Assembly: GCF_015234515.1 (NCBI RefSeq)
Contig: NZ_JADGMY010000026.1
Coordinates: 80,833 to 144,832 of the forward strand
Length of the DNA stretch: 64,000 bases
Reading direction: 5' to 3'
From: Cellulomonas sp.
GTDB lineage: Bacteria; Actinomycetota; Actinomycetes; Actinomycetales; Cellulomonadaceae
Every line of letters begins with the position of its first letter. Within the stretch, counting starts at the first letter, position 1. The position numbers and the translations under genes are program-made. This document shows positions 36,629-45,271 of this stretch, one piece after another. The notes under the pieces are model-generated. The model was given only the letters and a program-made list of their open reading frames with translations, had not been told where the DNA came from and made no database searches.

Positions 36629-38089
36629 ATGGACGTCGTCGTCGTCGGTTCCGGCCCCAACGGCCTCGCCGCAGCGGTCACGATGGCTCGCGCGGGCCTG
36701 TCGGTCACGGTCCTCGAGGCCCAGCCGACCGTGGGCGGCGGCTCCCGCACGCTCGATCTCGGCCTCGCGGACGGCGTGGTCCACGACGTGTGCTCCGCCG
36801 TCCACCCCATGGCGTGGGCGTCACCGTTCTTCCAGGCCTTCGGGCTCGCACGGCGCGTCGACCTGCTGGTCCCCGAGGTGTCGTTCGCGCAGCCGCTCCC
36901 GGGCGGCCGCGCGGGCCTCGCCTGGCACGACCTCGACCGGACGGTCGCGGGCCTCGGTGCGGACGGCCCCGCCTGGCGCTCGCTCGTCGGCGAGCTGTCG
37001 CGGCACAGCCCTGACGTCGTGCGCGCGGCGCTGTTCGACAAGCGCACGCTGCCCGCGGGGCTGCTGCCCGCCGGGCTGCCCGGTGCCCTGCGGTTCGGTC
37101 TCGGTGTGCTCGAGCAGGGGACGCCCGCGTGGGACGTGCGGTTCCGCGGCGACGTCGCACCCGCGCTCCTGACCGGCGTCGCCGCGCACGCGATCTCCCC
37201 CCTGCCCAGTCCCGCGGCCGCCGGGACCGCGCTGCTGCTGGCCGCGCTCGCGCACGTCGGCCAGGGCTGGCCGATCCCGCGCGGCGGGTCGGGTGCGATC
37301 GTGCGGGCTCTCGTCGACGACCTCGTCGCGCACGGCGGCACGGTCGTCACCGACCACCCGGTGCGCTCACGCCGGGACCTGCCCCCCGCCGGCTGCTACC
37401 TGTTCGACACGACGCCCCGCGGCCTCGTGGACGTCCTGGGCGACGAGCTGCCCGCACGGAGGCGTGCGGCGTTCGAGCGCTACCGGCACGGGAACGGCGC
37501 GGCCAAGGTCGACTTCGTGCTGAACGGTCCCGTGCCGTGGGAGCACCCCGACGTGGGCAGGGCGGGCACCGTGCACGTCGGCGGTACGCGCGCGGAGATG
37601 GCCCGCGCGGAGGCCGACGTGGACGCGGGGCGGCACGCCGAGCTGCCGATGGTGCTCGCGAGCGACCCGTCGGTCGTCGACCCGGGCCGCGAGCACGCCG
37701 GGCTGCGGCCCCTGTGGACGTACGCGCACGTGCCCGCCGGGTCGGACGTGGACGTGACGGAGGCGATCACGCGGCACATCGAGCGCTACGCGCCCGGCTT
37801 CCGCGACGTCGTCGTGGCGTCGCGCTGCGTCCCGGCGTCGCAGATGTCGCACCACAACGCGAACTGGGTCGGGGGCGACATCGCGACCGGGGCGGTCGGC
37901 CTGCAGCAGATGGTCGCGCGCCCCACCGCGGCGCTCGACCCCTACGCGACGGGGGTCGACGGGGTCTACCTGTGCTCCGCCGCGACCCCGCCGGGGCCGG
38001 GCGTCCACGGGCTCGGCGGGTGGTTCGCGGCGAGCCGCGCGCTGCGCCGCGAGTTCGGGATCCGCGTCAGGTCGGTCTTCGCGCGCTGA
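36629..38089 (+). CDS. FAD-dependent oxidoreductase, phytoene-desaturase-like
   Basis: A 486-residue flavoprotein. The N-terminal dinucleotide-binding fold is VVVVGSGPNGLAAAVTMARAGLSVTVLEAQPTVGGGSRT, with the GxGxxG motif and the acidic end of strand 2. The C-terminal FAD motif is GVYLCSAATPPGPGVHGLGGWFAASRAL, the usual carotenoid-dehydrogenase-type ending. ATG at 36629 begins the first strand directly; the frame before it overlaps DUF4235. Members of this branch act on carotenoid or retinoid-like substrates or are uncharacterised; no carotenoid genes lie nearby, so the substrate is open. Confidence 0.85.
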   Translation: MDVVVVGSGPNGLAAAVTMARAGLSVTVLEAQPTVGGGSRTLDLGLADGVVHDVCSAVHPMAWASPFFQAFGLARRVDLLVPEVSFAQPLPGGRAGLAWHDLDRTVAGLGADGPAWRSLVGELSRHSPDVVRAALFDKRTLPAGLLPAGLPGALRFGLGVLEQGTPAWDVRFRGDVAPALLTGVAAHAISPLPSPAAAGTALLLAALAHVGQGWPIPRGGSGAIVRALVDDLVAHGGTVVTDHPVRSRRDLPPAGCYLFDTTPRGLVDVLGDELPARRRAAFERYRHGNGAAKVDFVLNGPVPWEHPDVGRAGTVHVGGTRAEMARAEADVDAGRHAELPMVLASDPSVVDPGREHAGLRPLWTYAHVPAGSDVDVTEAITRHIERYAPGFRDVVVASRCVPASQMSHHNANWVGGDIATGAVGLQQMVARPTAALDPYATGVDGVYLCSAATPPGPGVHGLGGWFAASRALRREFGIRVRSVFAR

Positions 38090-38108
38090 GGAGGCGCGGA
38101 CGCGCCGC

Positions 38109-38495
38109 TCAGACGTCCTCGCCGCGGCGCGGCCCGCCGGACTGGGTGTCGTCCAGGTCGCGCGACAGCTCGTCGACCACCAGCAGGTCGTTGCGGACCT
38201 TCCCCGTGCGGAAGCCCGCGCGTCCGACCATGTGGGCGGCGACCGGCGCCGTCAGCATCTGGAAGACCGCGACGAGCACGAGCGCCCACACCGCGCCACC
38301 CTCGCGCAGCCGCAGCGCCAGGCCGATGAGCACCAGCACCAGGCCCAGCACCTGCGGCTTGGTGCCGGCGTGCATGCGCGCCAGCAGGTCGGGGAAGCGC
38401 AGGGCCCCCACGCCGGCGGCGAACGCGAAGAACGCACCCCCCAGCAGGCAGACGACCGACACGACGTCCGCAGCCGTCTCCCACACCGGCGTCAT
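38109..38495 (-). CDS. mnhG: Mrp/Mnh cation:proton antiporter subunit G
   Basis: A 128-residue MnhG/PhaG protein with three membrane helices and the family sequence GGAFFAFAAGVGALRFPDLLARMHAGTKPQVLG. It is the last gene of the Mrp operon, in the order AB-C-D-E-F-G. The soluble C-terminus (VRNDLLVVDELSRDLDD) is charged but short. ATG at 38495 overlaps the mnhF stop (ATGA). Subunit G is required for assembly of the Na/H antiporter complex. Confidence 0.9.
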   Translation of the reverse strand: MTPVWETAADVVSVVCLLGGAFFAFAAGVGALRFPDLLARMHAGTKPQVLGLVLVLIGLALRLREGGAVWALVLVAVFQMLTAPVAAHMVGRAGFRTGKVRNDLLVVDELSRDLDDTQSGGPRRGEDV

Positions 38496-39049
38496 CGTGC
38501 CTCCTCGTCGGCCGGACCACCGTGGTGCTCGTCGTCCGGCTCCGCCTCGATGGTGTCCCGCGCGCTCGGGGCCACGGGTGCCTCGTCCTCGGCCGCCCGC
38601 GTCTCGTCCTCGGCCGCGCGCCGCTCGTCCTCGACCGCACGTCGCTCGTCCTCGGCCACGCGCACCTCGTCCTCGACCGCCCGGCGCCGCCGACGGCGCG
38701 TCTCCTCCTCCTGCTGCTCGAGGCGGCGCTTCTCCGCCTCCTCGGCGGCGACCTCCTCGCGCGTGCGGACGCGCCCCTCACCCTCGGGCTCCACGGCCGC
38801 GAACCGCGCGACGGTGACCGACCCGACGAACCCGACGAGCGAGAGCACCACGAGCAGCGGCACGACGTCCGCGCGGCGGAAGTACGCGGCGTACAGCGCG
38901 ACGCCGGCGATCATCGTCGTCACGACGATGTCGAGCGCGACCGTGCGGTCGAGGATCGAGGGACCCTTCTCCGCGCGCACGATCGCGAAGGCCGCACCCA
39001 GGGTCAGCAGCACACCGCCGACCACGACGACGACGTCGAACGGGTTCAT
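38492..39049 (-). CDS. mnhF: Mrp/Mnh antiporter subunit F with charged coiled-coil tail
   Basis: The first 90 residues are a normal MnhF: three helices with FAIVRAEKGPSILDRTVALDIV and VVPLLVVLSLVGFVGSVTVARF. The protein then continues for about 95 residues with a very charged tail rich in Glu and Arg, including quasi-repeats of AEDERRAV, which should form a coiled coil. The usual family length is about 90 residues, so this 185-residue form is an extended variant. ATG at 39049 overlaps the mnhE stop, and the mnhF stop overlaps mnhG. Confidence 0.88.
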   Translation of the reverse strand: MNPFDVVVVVGGVLLTLGAAFAIVRAEKGPSILDRTVALDIVVTTMIAGVALYAAYFRRADVVPLLVVLSLVGFVGSVTVARFAAVEPEGEGRVRTREEVAAEEAEKRRLEQQEEETRRRRRRAVEDEVRVAEDERRAVEDERRAAEDETRAAEDEAPVAPSARDTIEAEPDDEHHGGPADEEAR

Positions 39050-39621
39050 CGTGACGCCACCTCCCGGTCGCGGCGCCGGCGCTGCAGGCCCGCGTCCGCC
39101 AGCTCCTCGTCGGACGCGAGCGCCCGCAGCACCCGCGCCTCCTGGTCCAGGACGGACTGCCGGGCCTTCTCGACACCGCCGCTGGTCTCCACGTCCAGGA
39201 CGTGCACGTACAGCCGACCGGTGAGGCGGTGCGCCTCGACGATGATCGACCCGGGCACGAGGGACACGAGCTCGGCCGTCATGGTCAGGTACAGGTCGGA
39301 GTGGCTGCGCAGCTGCACGCAGATGACCGCGCCCCGCGGCGTGTACCGGGGGCGCAGCGCGACGATGCTGACCTCGAACGACGCCCGCACGAGGTCGACC
39401 GCGAACCGCCCCAGCAGGACCAGCAGCCCGACGGGGTGCACGCGACCGTGGAAGTCGACGGGCGTCATCCGCAGACCGACCGTCACGAGCAGACCCAGCA
39501 GGGCCCCGTTGACGATGTTTCCCCAGGTCACGTCGCCCCACAGCAGCACCCACACGACGGTGAGCCAGGCGATCGTCGCCCACTGGAAGCGCCAGCCGGT
39601 GCGGCGCGGGTGCAGGCTCAT
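39046..39621 (-). CDS. mnhE: Mrp/Mnh antiporter subunit E
   Basis: A 191-residue MnhE protein. Two N-terminal membrane helices (WATIAWLTVVWVLLWG and GNIVNGALLGLLVTVGL) precede the conserved soluble domain with SLVPGSIIVEAHRLTGRLYVHVLDVE. The tail is basic (LQRRRRDREVASR). ATG at 39621 overlaps the mnhD stop by 4 bp. In Mrp complexes subunit E is needed for stability and activity. Confidence 0.9.
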   Translation of the reverse strand: MSLHPRRTGWRFQWATIAWLTVVWVLLWGDVTWGNIVNGALLGLLVTVGLRMTPVDFHGRVHPVGLLVLLGRFAVDLVRASFEVSIVALRPRYTPRGAVICVQLRSHSDLYLTMTAELVSLVPGSIIVEAHRLTGRLYVHVLDVETSGGVEKARQSVLDQEARVLRALASDEELADAGLQRRRRDREVASR

Positions 39622-41207
39622 CCGCCGACCTCCGCGTCCTCGGTGGCGTCCTCGGTGGCGTCCTCGGTGGCGTCCTCGGCCGCACGCTGGGACTCGCCCT
39701 CGCCGCGCTGACCGTCGGGCAGGACCGCCTCGATGTACGGCCAGCGGGACTCCAGGGTCTGCGCCGCGCGGCCCGTGTAGGCGTACAGCGGACCGGCGAA
39801 GACGGTCAGCGCGAGGCTGAACACGACGAGCGCCGCGGTCGGCGCGACCATCATGACCGGCACCCGGTTGGCCGGCAGCTCCTCGGGCGGGCTCTGCCAG
39901 AACGCCTTGTTCCACGCCTTGATGAGCGCGTAGAGCGTGAGCAGCGACGTGACGACGGACCCGACGACGAGCGCGTACGCCACGGGTGTGCCCACCTCGA
40001 CACCCGCCTCCAGCAGCCCGACCTTGCCGAGGAACCCGGAGAACGGCGGGATCCCTCCCAGGTTCATCGCGGGGACGAAGAACAGGACGGCCAGGACGGG
40101 TGTCATCTTCGCCAGGCCACCGAGGCGGTCCAGCGACGTCGTCCCGCCGAAGCGTTCGACCAGGCCGACGACGAGGAACAGCGCCGTCTGCACGGTGATG
40201 TGGTGCGCGACGTAGTAGATGGCCGCGGTCCAGCCGTGGACGCTGCCCAGCGCGATGCCGAACACCATGTAGCCGATGTGGCTGACCAGGGTGAACGACA
40301 GCAGACGTTTGACGTCGTCCTGCGCGACGGCGCCCAGGATGCCGACGACCATCGTCGCCAGCGCTACCCACAGCAGGATGTCGTCGAGCGCCCCGCCGGG
40401 GAACAGCAGCGTCTGGGTGCGGATGATCGCGTAGACGCCGACCTTGGTCAGCAGGCCCGCGAACACCGCGGTGACCGGCGCGGGCGCCGTCGGGTAAGAG
40501 TCGGGCAGCCAGGACGACAGCGGGAACACGGCGGCCTTGATCCCGAACGCGAGGAGCAGCATCGACTGCAGCACGAGCCGCACACCGGGGTCGATCTCCT
40601 GCAGCCGGATCGCGAGCTGCGCGAGGTTCACCGTGCCGACGGCCGCGTAGATCGCGGCGATCGCGACGAGGAACAGCACGGACGACAGGATCGCGACGAC
40701 GACGTAGATCGTGCCCGCGCGGATGCGCTCCGTCGTGCCGGACAGCGTGATGAGCACGTACGACGCGGCCAGCAGGATCTCGAAGCCGACGTAGATGTTG
40801 AACAGGTCCCCCGACAGGAACGCGTTGGCGACGCCCGCGGACAGCACGAGGTACGTCGGGTGGAAGATCGAGATGGGCGCGAACCGCTCGCCGTCCTCCC
40901 GGCCCTGGGCCAGGGAGTAGACGAGGACGCACAGGATCACGACCGACGAGACCGTGAGCATCAGCGCCGAGAGGCGGTCCGCGACGAGGCTGATCCCGAC
41001 GGGCGCCGCCCAGTCGCCGACCTCGACGACGACCGGCCCGGCGTCCGCGATCACGAGCAGCGTGGCCGACACGATCGCCACGAGCGTCAGGGTCGCGAGC
41101 GTCACGATCCGCTGGAGGCGCGGACGGCGGTACAGCGCCAGCGCCAGGCCCGCGGCCGAGAGCGGCAGCACCACGGGCAGGGGGACGAGCCAGCTCCAGT
41201 CGGTCAT
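39618..41207 (-). CDS. mnhD: Mrp/Mnh antiporter subunit D
   Basis: A 529-residue MnhD, homologous to proton-pumping subunits of complex I, with about fourteen membrane helices. Family signatures include LSGDLFNIYVGFEILLAASYVLI, and FGIKAAVFPLSSWLPDSYPTAPAPVTAVFAGLLTKVGVYA, which carries the key Lys residues of the proton path. The C-terminus ends in a short repeat of Ala-Thr-Glu-Asp encoded by three exact 12-bp units at 39636-39671. ATG at 41207 overlaps the mnhC stop. Confidence 0.92.
   Translation of the reverse strand: MTDWSWLVPLPVVLPLSAAGLALALYRRPRLQRIVTLATLTLVAIVSATLLVIADAGPVVVEVGDWAAPVGISLVADRLSALMLTVSSVVILCVLVYSLAQGREDGERFAPISIFHPTYLVLSAGVANAFLSGDLFNIYVGFEILLAASYVLITLSGTTERIRAGTIYVVVAILSSVLFLVAIAAIYAAVGTVNLAQLAIRLQEIDPGVRLVLQSMLLLAFGIKAAVFPLSSWLPDSYPTAPAPVTAVFAGLLTKVGVYAIIRTQTLLFPGGALDDILLWVALATMVVGILGAVAQDDVKRLLSFTLVSHIGYMVFGIALGSVHGWTAAIYYVAHHITVQTALFLVVGLVERFGGTTSLDRLGGLAKMTPVLAVLFFVPAMNLGGIPPFSGFLGKVGLLEAGVEVGTPVAYALVVGSVVTSLLTLYALIKAWNKAFWQSPPEELPANRVPVMMVAPTAALVVFSLALTVFAGPLYAYTGRAAQTLESRWPYIEAVLPDGQRGEGESQRAAEDATEDATEDATEDAEVGG
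39636..39679. repeat. 12-bp tandem repeat encoding Ala-Thr-Glu-Asp in mnhD
   Basis: The unit GTCCTCGGTGGC (plus strand) occurs three times without mismatch from 39636 to 39671, followed by a partial copy. Read on the minus strand it encodes ATED repeated near the C-terminus of MnhD. Its length is a multiple of three, so changes in copy number would keep the frame. Confidence 0.85.
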
Positions 41208-41746
41208 CGTCCCTCCTCCCGGTGCGTGTGGTCGGTGCGCGGCGGCGGCCGCTCTGACGGTGCCTCGTCGAAGGCGCCGCCCTCGTCCATCTCGTCGCGC
41301 GCGGTGGCGGCCTCCTCGTCGAGCGTCTCGCCGTCGGACTCGGTGTCGTCGTCCTCGAAGGCGCGCTCGTCGCGCGCCGCCAGCCGGACGATGCGGCGGT
41401 CCTCGACGTCGTCCTGCACCTCGTCGTGACGGTGCAGCTGCCACGACCGGTAGGCCATCGCCAGCAGGAACGCCGTCAGCCCGAGCGTGATGACGATCGC
41501 CGTGAGGATCAGGGCCTGCGGCAGCGGGTCGCTCATCGGCCGGTCGGACGCGACCCCGATGATCGGCGGCGCACCGGCGGCCCCGCCCGCGACGAGGATC
41601 AGCAGGTTGGTGCCGTTGCTGAGCAGGACGATGCCCAGCAGGATGCGCGTCAGGCTGCGCTCCAGGACGAGGTAGACGCCGACCGTGAACAGCACGCCGA
41701 TCGTCACGACGAACACGATGTTGGGGCTCATGACGACGTCGGTCAC
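41204..41746 (-). CDS. mnhC: Mrp/Mnh antiporter subunit C with acidic tail
   Basis: The first 110 residues are a NuoK-like MnhC with three helices: VVTIGVLFTVGVYLVLERSLTRILLGIVLLSNGTNLLIL, then PLPQALILTAIVITLGLTAF. An acidic tail of about 70 residues follows (ERAFEDDDTESDGETLDEEAATA and on). GTG at 41746 overlaps the mnhA stop (GTGA) and is preferred over ATG at 41731. The tail, like that of MnhF, is outside the conserved family length. Confidence 0.88.
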   Translation of the reverse strand: MTDVVMSPNIVFVVTIGVLFTVGVYLVLERSLTRILLGIVLLSNGTNLLILVAGGAAGAPPIIGVASDRPMSDPLPQALILTAIVITLGLTAFLLAMAYRSWQLHRHDEVQDDVEDRRIVRLAARDERAFEDDDTESDGETLDEEAATARDEMDEGGAFDEAPSERPPPRTDHTHREEGR

Positions 41747-44700
41747 GGGACCACCCCCGCGTTCGTGCCGCCCCGGTCCGGCGGCGGGCCGGAGTCGCCG
41801 CCCCGGCCCCGCGCGACCACGACGTGGTCGTAGCCGCTGACGGCGTGCTCGGCGACGTCGTCCTCCCCGGTCTCGGCGCGACGGTCGATCTCGGCCCCCA
41901 CGCTGCGCAGGATGTCGAGCACGAGCCCGACGACCACGAGGTACACCCCCACGTCGAAGAACAGGCTGGTGACGAGCTTGACCTCGCCCCAGACCGGGAG
42001 CTGGAACTCGAAGATCCAGGACTCCAGGACGTTGCCGCCGACGAACAGCGCGACGAGTCCGACGCCGGCCGACAGGAACAGGCCCGTGCCGAGCAGCACA
42101 CCCGGCTGCACGGGCGCGGCCTCGCCCAGCTCGTAGCGCCCGCCGGCGAGGTACCGGACCGCCAGCGCGATGCCCGTCACCAGGCCGGCGGCGAACCCGC
42201 CACCGGGCTGGTTGTGCCCGCTGAACAGCAGGAACGCCGAGTACACGATCATCGTGTGGAACAGCAGGCGCACGACGACCTCGAAGATCACCGAGCGCCG
42301 CTGCGGCGCGACCGTGCGCCCGGCGCGCAGCCACTCGCGGGCCCGCGAGCCCACCGCCCGGTTGGTGCCCCGCGACGGGGTCGTGGGTGCGTCGACGTCC
42401 GGGTCGGCCTCGGCCGGCGCGCTGCTCGGGCGACGCAGCGAGGCCATCGGGTCCGGCGTCCCGCCCCACACGGCGCGGTCGGCGGGCGCCTCGCGCTCGC
42501 GGAAGATCCGGCCGCCGCGGGCGGACAGGAAGACCAGCGAGGCGACGCCGGTCGCGGCCACGAGCAGCACCGAGATCTCACCCATCGTGTCCCAGGCGCG
42601 GATGTCGACGAGCGTCACGTTCACGATGTTCTTGCCGCCGCCGAACTCGTAGGCCTCGGTCGCGAAGTCGGCGGACACCGGTGCGTGGATGCGGGCCGAC
42701 GGCGCGATGAGCGCGACCCCGGCGACGACGAGCCCGACCGCCAGGCCCAGCCCGAGCCGCAGCCACCGGGACGTCGCCAGCGGCCGGTCCGAGAAGTACG
42801 GGGGGAGGCGCCGGAGCACGAGCACGAAGACGACGAGCGTGATCGTCTCCACGAGCACCTGGGTCACCGCGAGGTCGGGGGCGCCGTAGAGCAGGAACAT
42901 GCCGGCGATCGAGTACCCGCTGATGCCGGCGAGGATGACGGCCTTGAGGCGGCGGCGCGCACGCGCCACGAGGATCGCCGAGACGATGGCCGCCCCCGCG
43001 AAGACCGTCTGCGCCGCGTAGTCCCACGGGCGGACCTCGGTGGGCAGCGACGTCCCGACGATCAGCGCGGACCCGACCGACACGACCCAGGTGAACAGGA
43101 TGACGCCGAGGTACAGGGGCAGCGAACCACGCTGCGTGACGGCCGTGACGTCGGCCGCGAGGTCGTCGAGCTTGCGCATCGAGCGGCGGTAGGTGTGGTC
43201 GGCCTCGAGCAGGTGCGGCACGCGCGCCTGCCACCGCTCGACCTTGTCCCGCACGAGGAACAGCAGGCCACCGGCGGCCAGGATGCCGACCGTGAGCCAC
43301 AGCACCAGGCCGAACCCGCCCCACAGCAGCAGGTGCCCGGGCTCGCCGACCGGGTACGTGGCCGCGTACGGCGCGAGCAGGTGCTCGCCGAGCTGCGGGA
43401 GCAGCGCGACGGCCAGCCCGAGGAACGACAGGATCAGCGCGGGCCACGTCAGCACGAACGACGGGTGCGTCACGGGCGCCGGCTCGACGGACTCGTCCCC
43501 GCCCGCGGCGAGCGACGTCGTGGTCGCGACGCCCTCGGAGTCCTGCGTCTTGGACTGCGGCACGAGCGCGGCCTTGGTCGCGAACGCCCCCCACCAGAAC
43601 CGCAGCCCGTACGCGACGGTGAGTGCCGACCCGACGACGACGGCCGCCAGGACGATCCAGCCGACCGTGCCGTCCTCGAGGTGGGCGACCCCCTCGAGGC
43701 CGGCCTCCTTGGCGACGTACCCCGCGAACGGCGGCAGCCCGATCATCGACGCGGTGGCCAGGCCACCGGCGAGCGCGGTCCACGGCAGGGCACGCCCCAC
43801 GCCGGACAGGCGCCGCAGGTCACGGGTGCCGCACGCGACGTCGACCGTGCCGACGACGAGGAACAGCGCCGCCTTGAACATCGCGTGGGCACCGAGCATC
43901 GCCAGGCCGGCGAGCGCGGTCGCCTGCGTGCCCAGGCCGACGAGCAGGATGATCAGGCCGAGCTGGCTCACGGTGCCGAACGCGAGCACGAGCTTGAGGT
44001 CGTGCTGGCGCAGGGCGCGGTACCCGCCGAGCAGCAGCGTCCCGCAGCCGAGCACCACGATCGTCCAGCGCCACACCGGCAGCTCGGAGTACGCGGGGGC
44101 GAACCGTGCGACCAGGTAGACGCCGGCCTTCACCATGGCCGCGGCGTGCAGGTACGCGCTGACCGGCGTCGGCGCGGCCATGGCCGCGGGCAGCCAGAAG
44201 TGGAACGGGATCAGTGCGGACTTGGTCGCGGCGCCCGCGAGCAGGCACGCGACCGCGGCGACCACCACCGAGGACGCCGCCGGGGGGTCGGCGATGACCG
44301 CCGACATCGAGTACGTGCCCGCCGCCTGGCCCAGGATGACGACGCCCACGAGCATCGCCAGGCCGCCTGCCGTGGTCACGATGATCGCCTGCATGGCGGC
44401 GCGGCGGCTCGCCTTGCGGTCCGCGTAGTGCCCGATGAGCAGGTACGACGTGACCGTCGTGAGCTCCCAGAACACGAACATCAGGAGCATGTCGTCCGCG
44501 GTGACGAGGCCGAGCATCGAGCCGGCGAACGCGGTGAACACCCCGCCGAACCGGCCCAGCCCGGACGCGGTCGGCGAGAAGTACGCCGCGCAGTACACCA
44601 GGACGAGCGCGCCGACGCCGCCGACGACGACCGTCATCAGCCACGACAGCGTGTCCAGCCGGAAGCTCAGCTCGAGGCCCAGCGCCGGCACCCACTCGAC

Positions 44701-44871
44701 GAGCTCCGCCGGGCCGTTGCCGGACTGCACCTCCCCGGTCCACGACAGCGCCCACACGACCGCCGACGCGGGCGCCAGCGCGAGCGCCCAGAACGCGCGA
44801 CGCCCCCACCAGCGGAAGAGCACGGGCGCGACGAGGGCCGCTGCGAGGTGGATCGTCAGCAGCAGCAGCAC
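41743..44871 (-). CDS. mnhA: Mrp/Mnh antiporter subunit A-B fusion
   Basis: A 1042-residue protein. The N-terminal part is MnhA, a NuoL-like subunit with DMLLMFVFWELTTVTSYLLIG and LIPFHFWLPAAMAAPTPVSAYLHAAAMVKAGVYL. A middle DUF4040-type region has GMFLLYGAPDLAVTQVLVETITLV. The last 200 residues are an MnhB domain: FHTMIVYSAFLLFSGHNQPGGGFAAGLVTGIALAVRYLAGG. A and B fused in one chain is common in actinobacteria. GTG at 44871 opens the first helix. It is the first gene of the operon and has a 5' region of about 400 bp. Confidence 0.93.
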   Translation of the reverse strand: MLLLLTIHLAAALVAPVLFRWWGRRAFWALALAPASAVVWALSWTGEVQSGNGPAELVEWVPALGLELSFRLDTLSWLMTVVVGGVGALVLVYCAAYFSPTASGLGRFGGVFTAFAGSMLGLVTADDMLLMFVFWELTTVTSYLLIGHYADRKASRRAAMQAIIVTTAGGLAMLVGVVILGQAAGTYSMSAVIADPPAASSVVVAAVACLLAGAATKSALIPFHFWLPAAMAAPTPVSAYLHAAAMVKAGVYLVARFAPAYSELPVWRWTIVVLGCGTLLLGGYRALRQHDLKLVLAFGTVSQLGLIILLVGLGTQATALAGLAMLGAHAMFKAALFLVVGTVDVACGTRDLRRLSGVGRALPWTALAGGLATASMIGLPPFAGYVAKEAGLEGVAHLEDGTVGWIVLAAVVVGSALTVAYGLRFWWGAFATKAALVPQSKTQDSEGVATTTSLAAGGDESVEPAPVTHPSFVLTWPALILSFLGLAVALLPQLGEHLLAPYAATYPVGEPGHLLLWGGFGLVLWLTVGILAAGGLLFLVRDKVERWQARVPHLLEADHTYRRSMRKLDDLAADVTAVTQRGSLPLYLGVILFTWVVSVGSALIVGTSLPTEVRPWDYAAQTVFAGAAIVSAILVARARRRLKAVILAGISGYSIAGMFLLYGAPDLAVTQVLVETITLVVFVLVLRRLPPYFSDRPLATSRWLRLGLGLAVGLVVAGVALIAPSARIHAPVSADFATEAYEFGGGKNIVNVTLVDIRAWDTMGEISVLLVAATGVASLVFLSARGGRIFREREAPADRAVWGGTPDPMASLRRPSSAPAEADPDVDAPTTPSRGTNRAVGSRAREWLRAGRTVAPQRRSVIFEVVVRLLFHTMIVYSAFLLFSGHNQPGGGFAAGLVTGIALAVRYLAGGRYELGEAAPVQPGVLLGTGLFLSAGVGLVALFVGGNVLESWIFEFQLPVWGEVKLVTSLFFDVGVYLVVVGLVLDILRSVGAEIDRRAETGEDDVAEHAVSGYDHVVVARGRGGDSGPPPDRGGTNAGVVP

Positions 44872-45271
44872 GTCCGGCTCCGTCCGTGTGGGGGGCGGGT
44901 GGTCGGTCGGTCGGGTCCTGTGTGGTCCGTCCCGACGACGACGACGGGCCGGGGGCGCGGTCCGTGCTCGCTCACGCGAGGTCCGGGGCCGCGGCCCGAA
45001 GTTGGGAAGGTGCGACCACGCGCGGCGCCCGTCGACCCTGCAGTCGGACCCGGGGCTGGCCGTCGGGTCCTCGCTGGTCGGGAGCGTCGTGGTGGGTGCG
45101 GGGAACGCGTCGATATTACCAACCGCTGAGCGTGCTCCCCGGTCACGGCCCGGTACGACGCGGTGTGCGCGACACCACGCGCCGCCCCCGGAGCGCGGTC
45201 CCGGCCCGGTCCCCGTGGTCGTGGTCCGGGCGGCCCACGTGCGCGCCGGCCCGGGACGTTAGGTTGGCCGC
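44872..45271. other. Divergent intergenic region between the Mrp operon and the Fe-S oxidoreductase
   Basis: A 400-bp region without a believable gene. It holds GT-rich short repeats (GGTCGGTCGGTCGGG near 44910) and the only AT-rich spot nearby, TAATAT on the minus strand at 45113-45118, which could be a -10 element for the Mrp operon with a 5' UTR of about 240 bases. No good -35 hexamer is seen 16-18 bases upstream of it. Nothing convincing was found for the plus-strand gene's promoter. Confidence 0.4.

Noticed and set aside
41743..44871. MnhA-MnhB fusion as a novelty
   Set aside because: Fused A-B subunits are common in actinobacterial Mrp operons.
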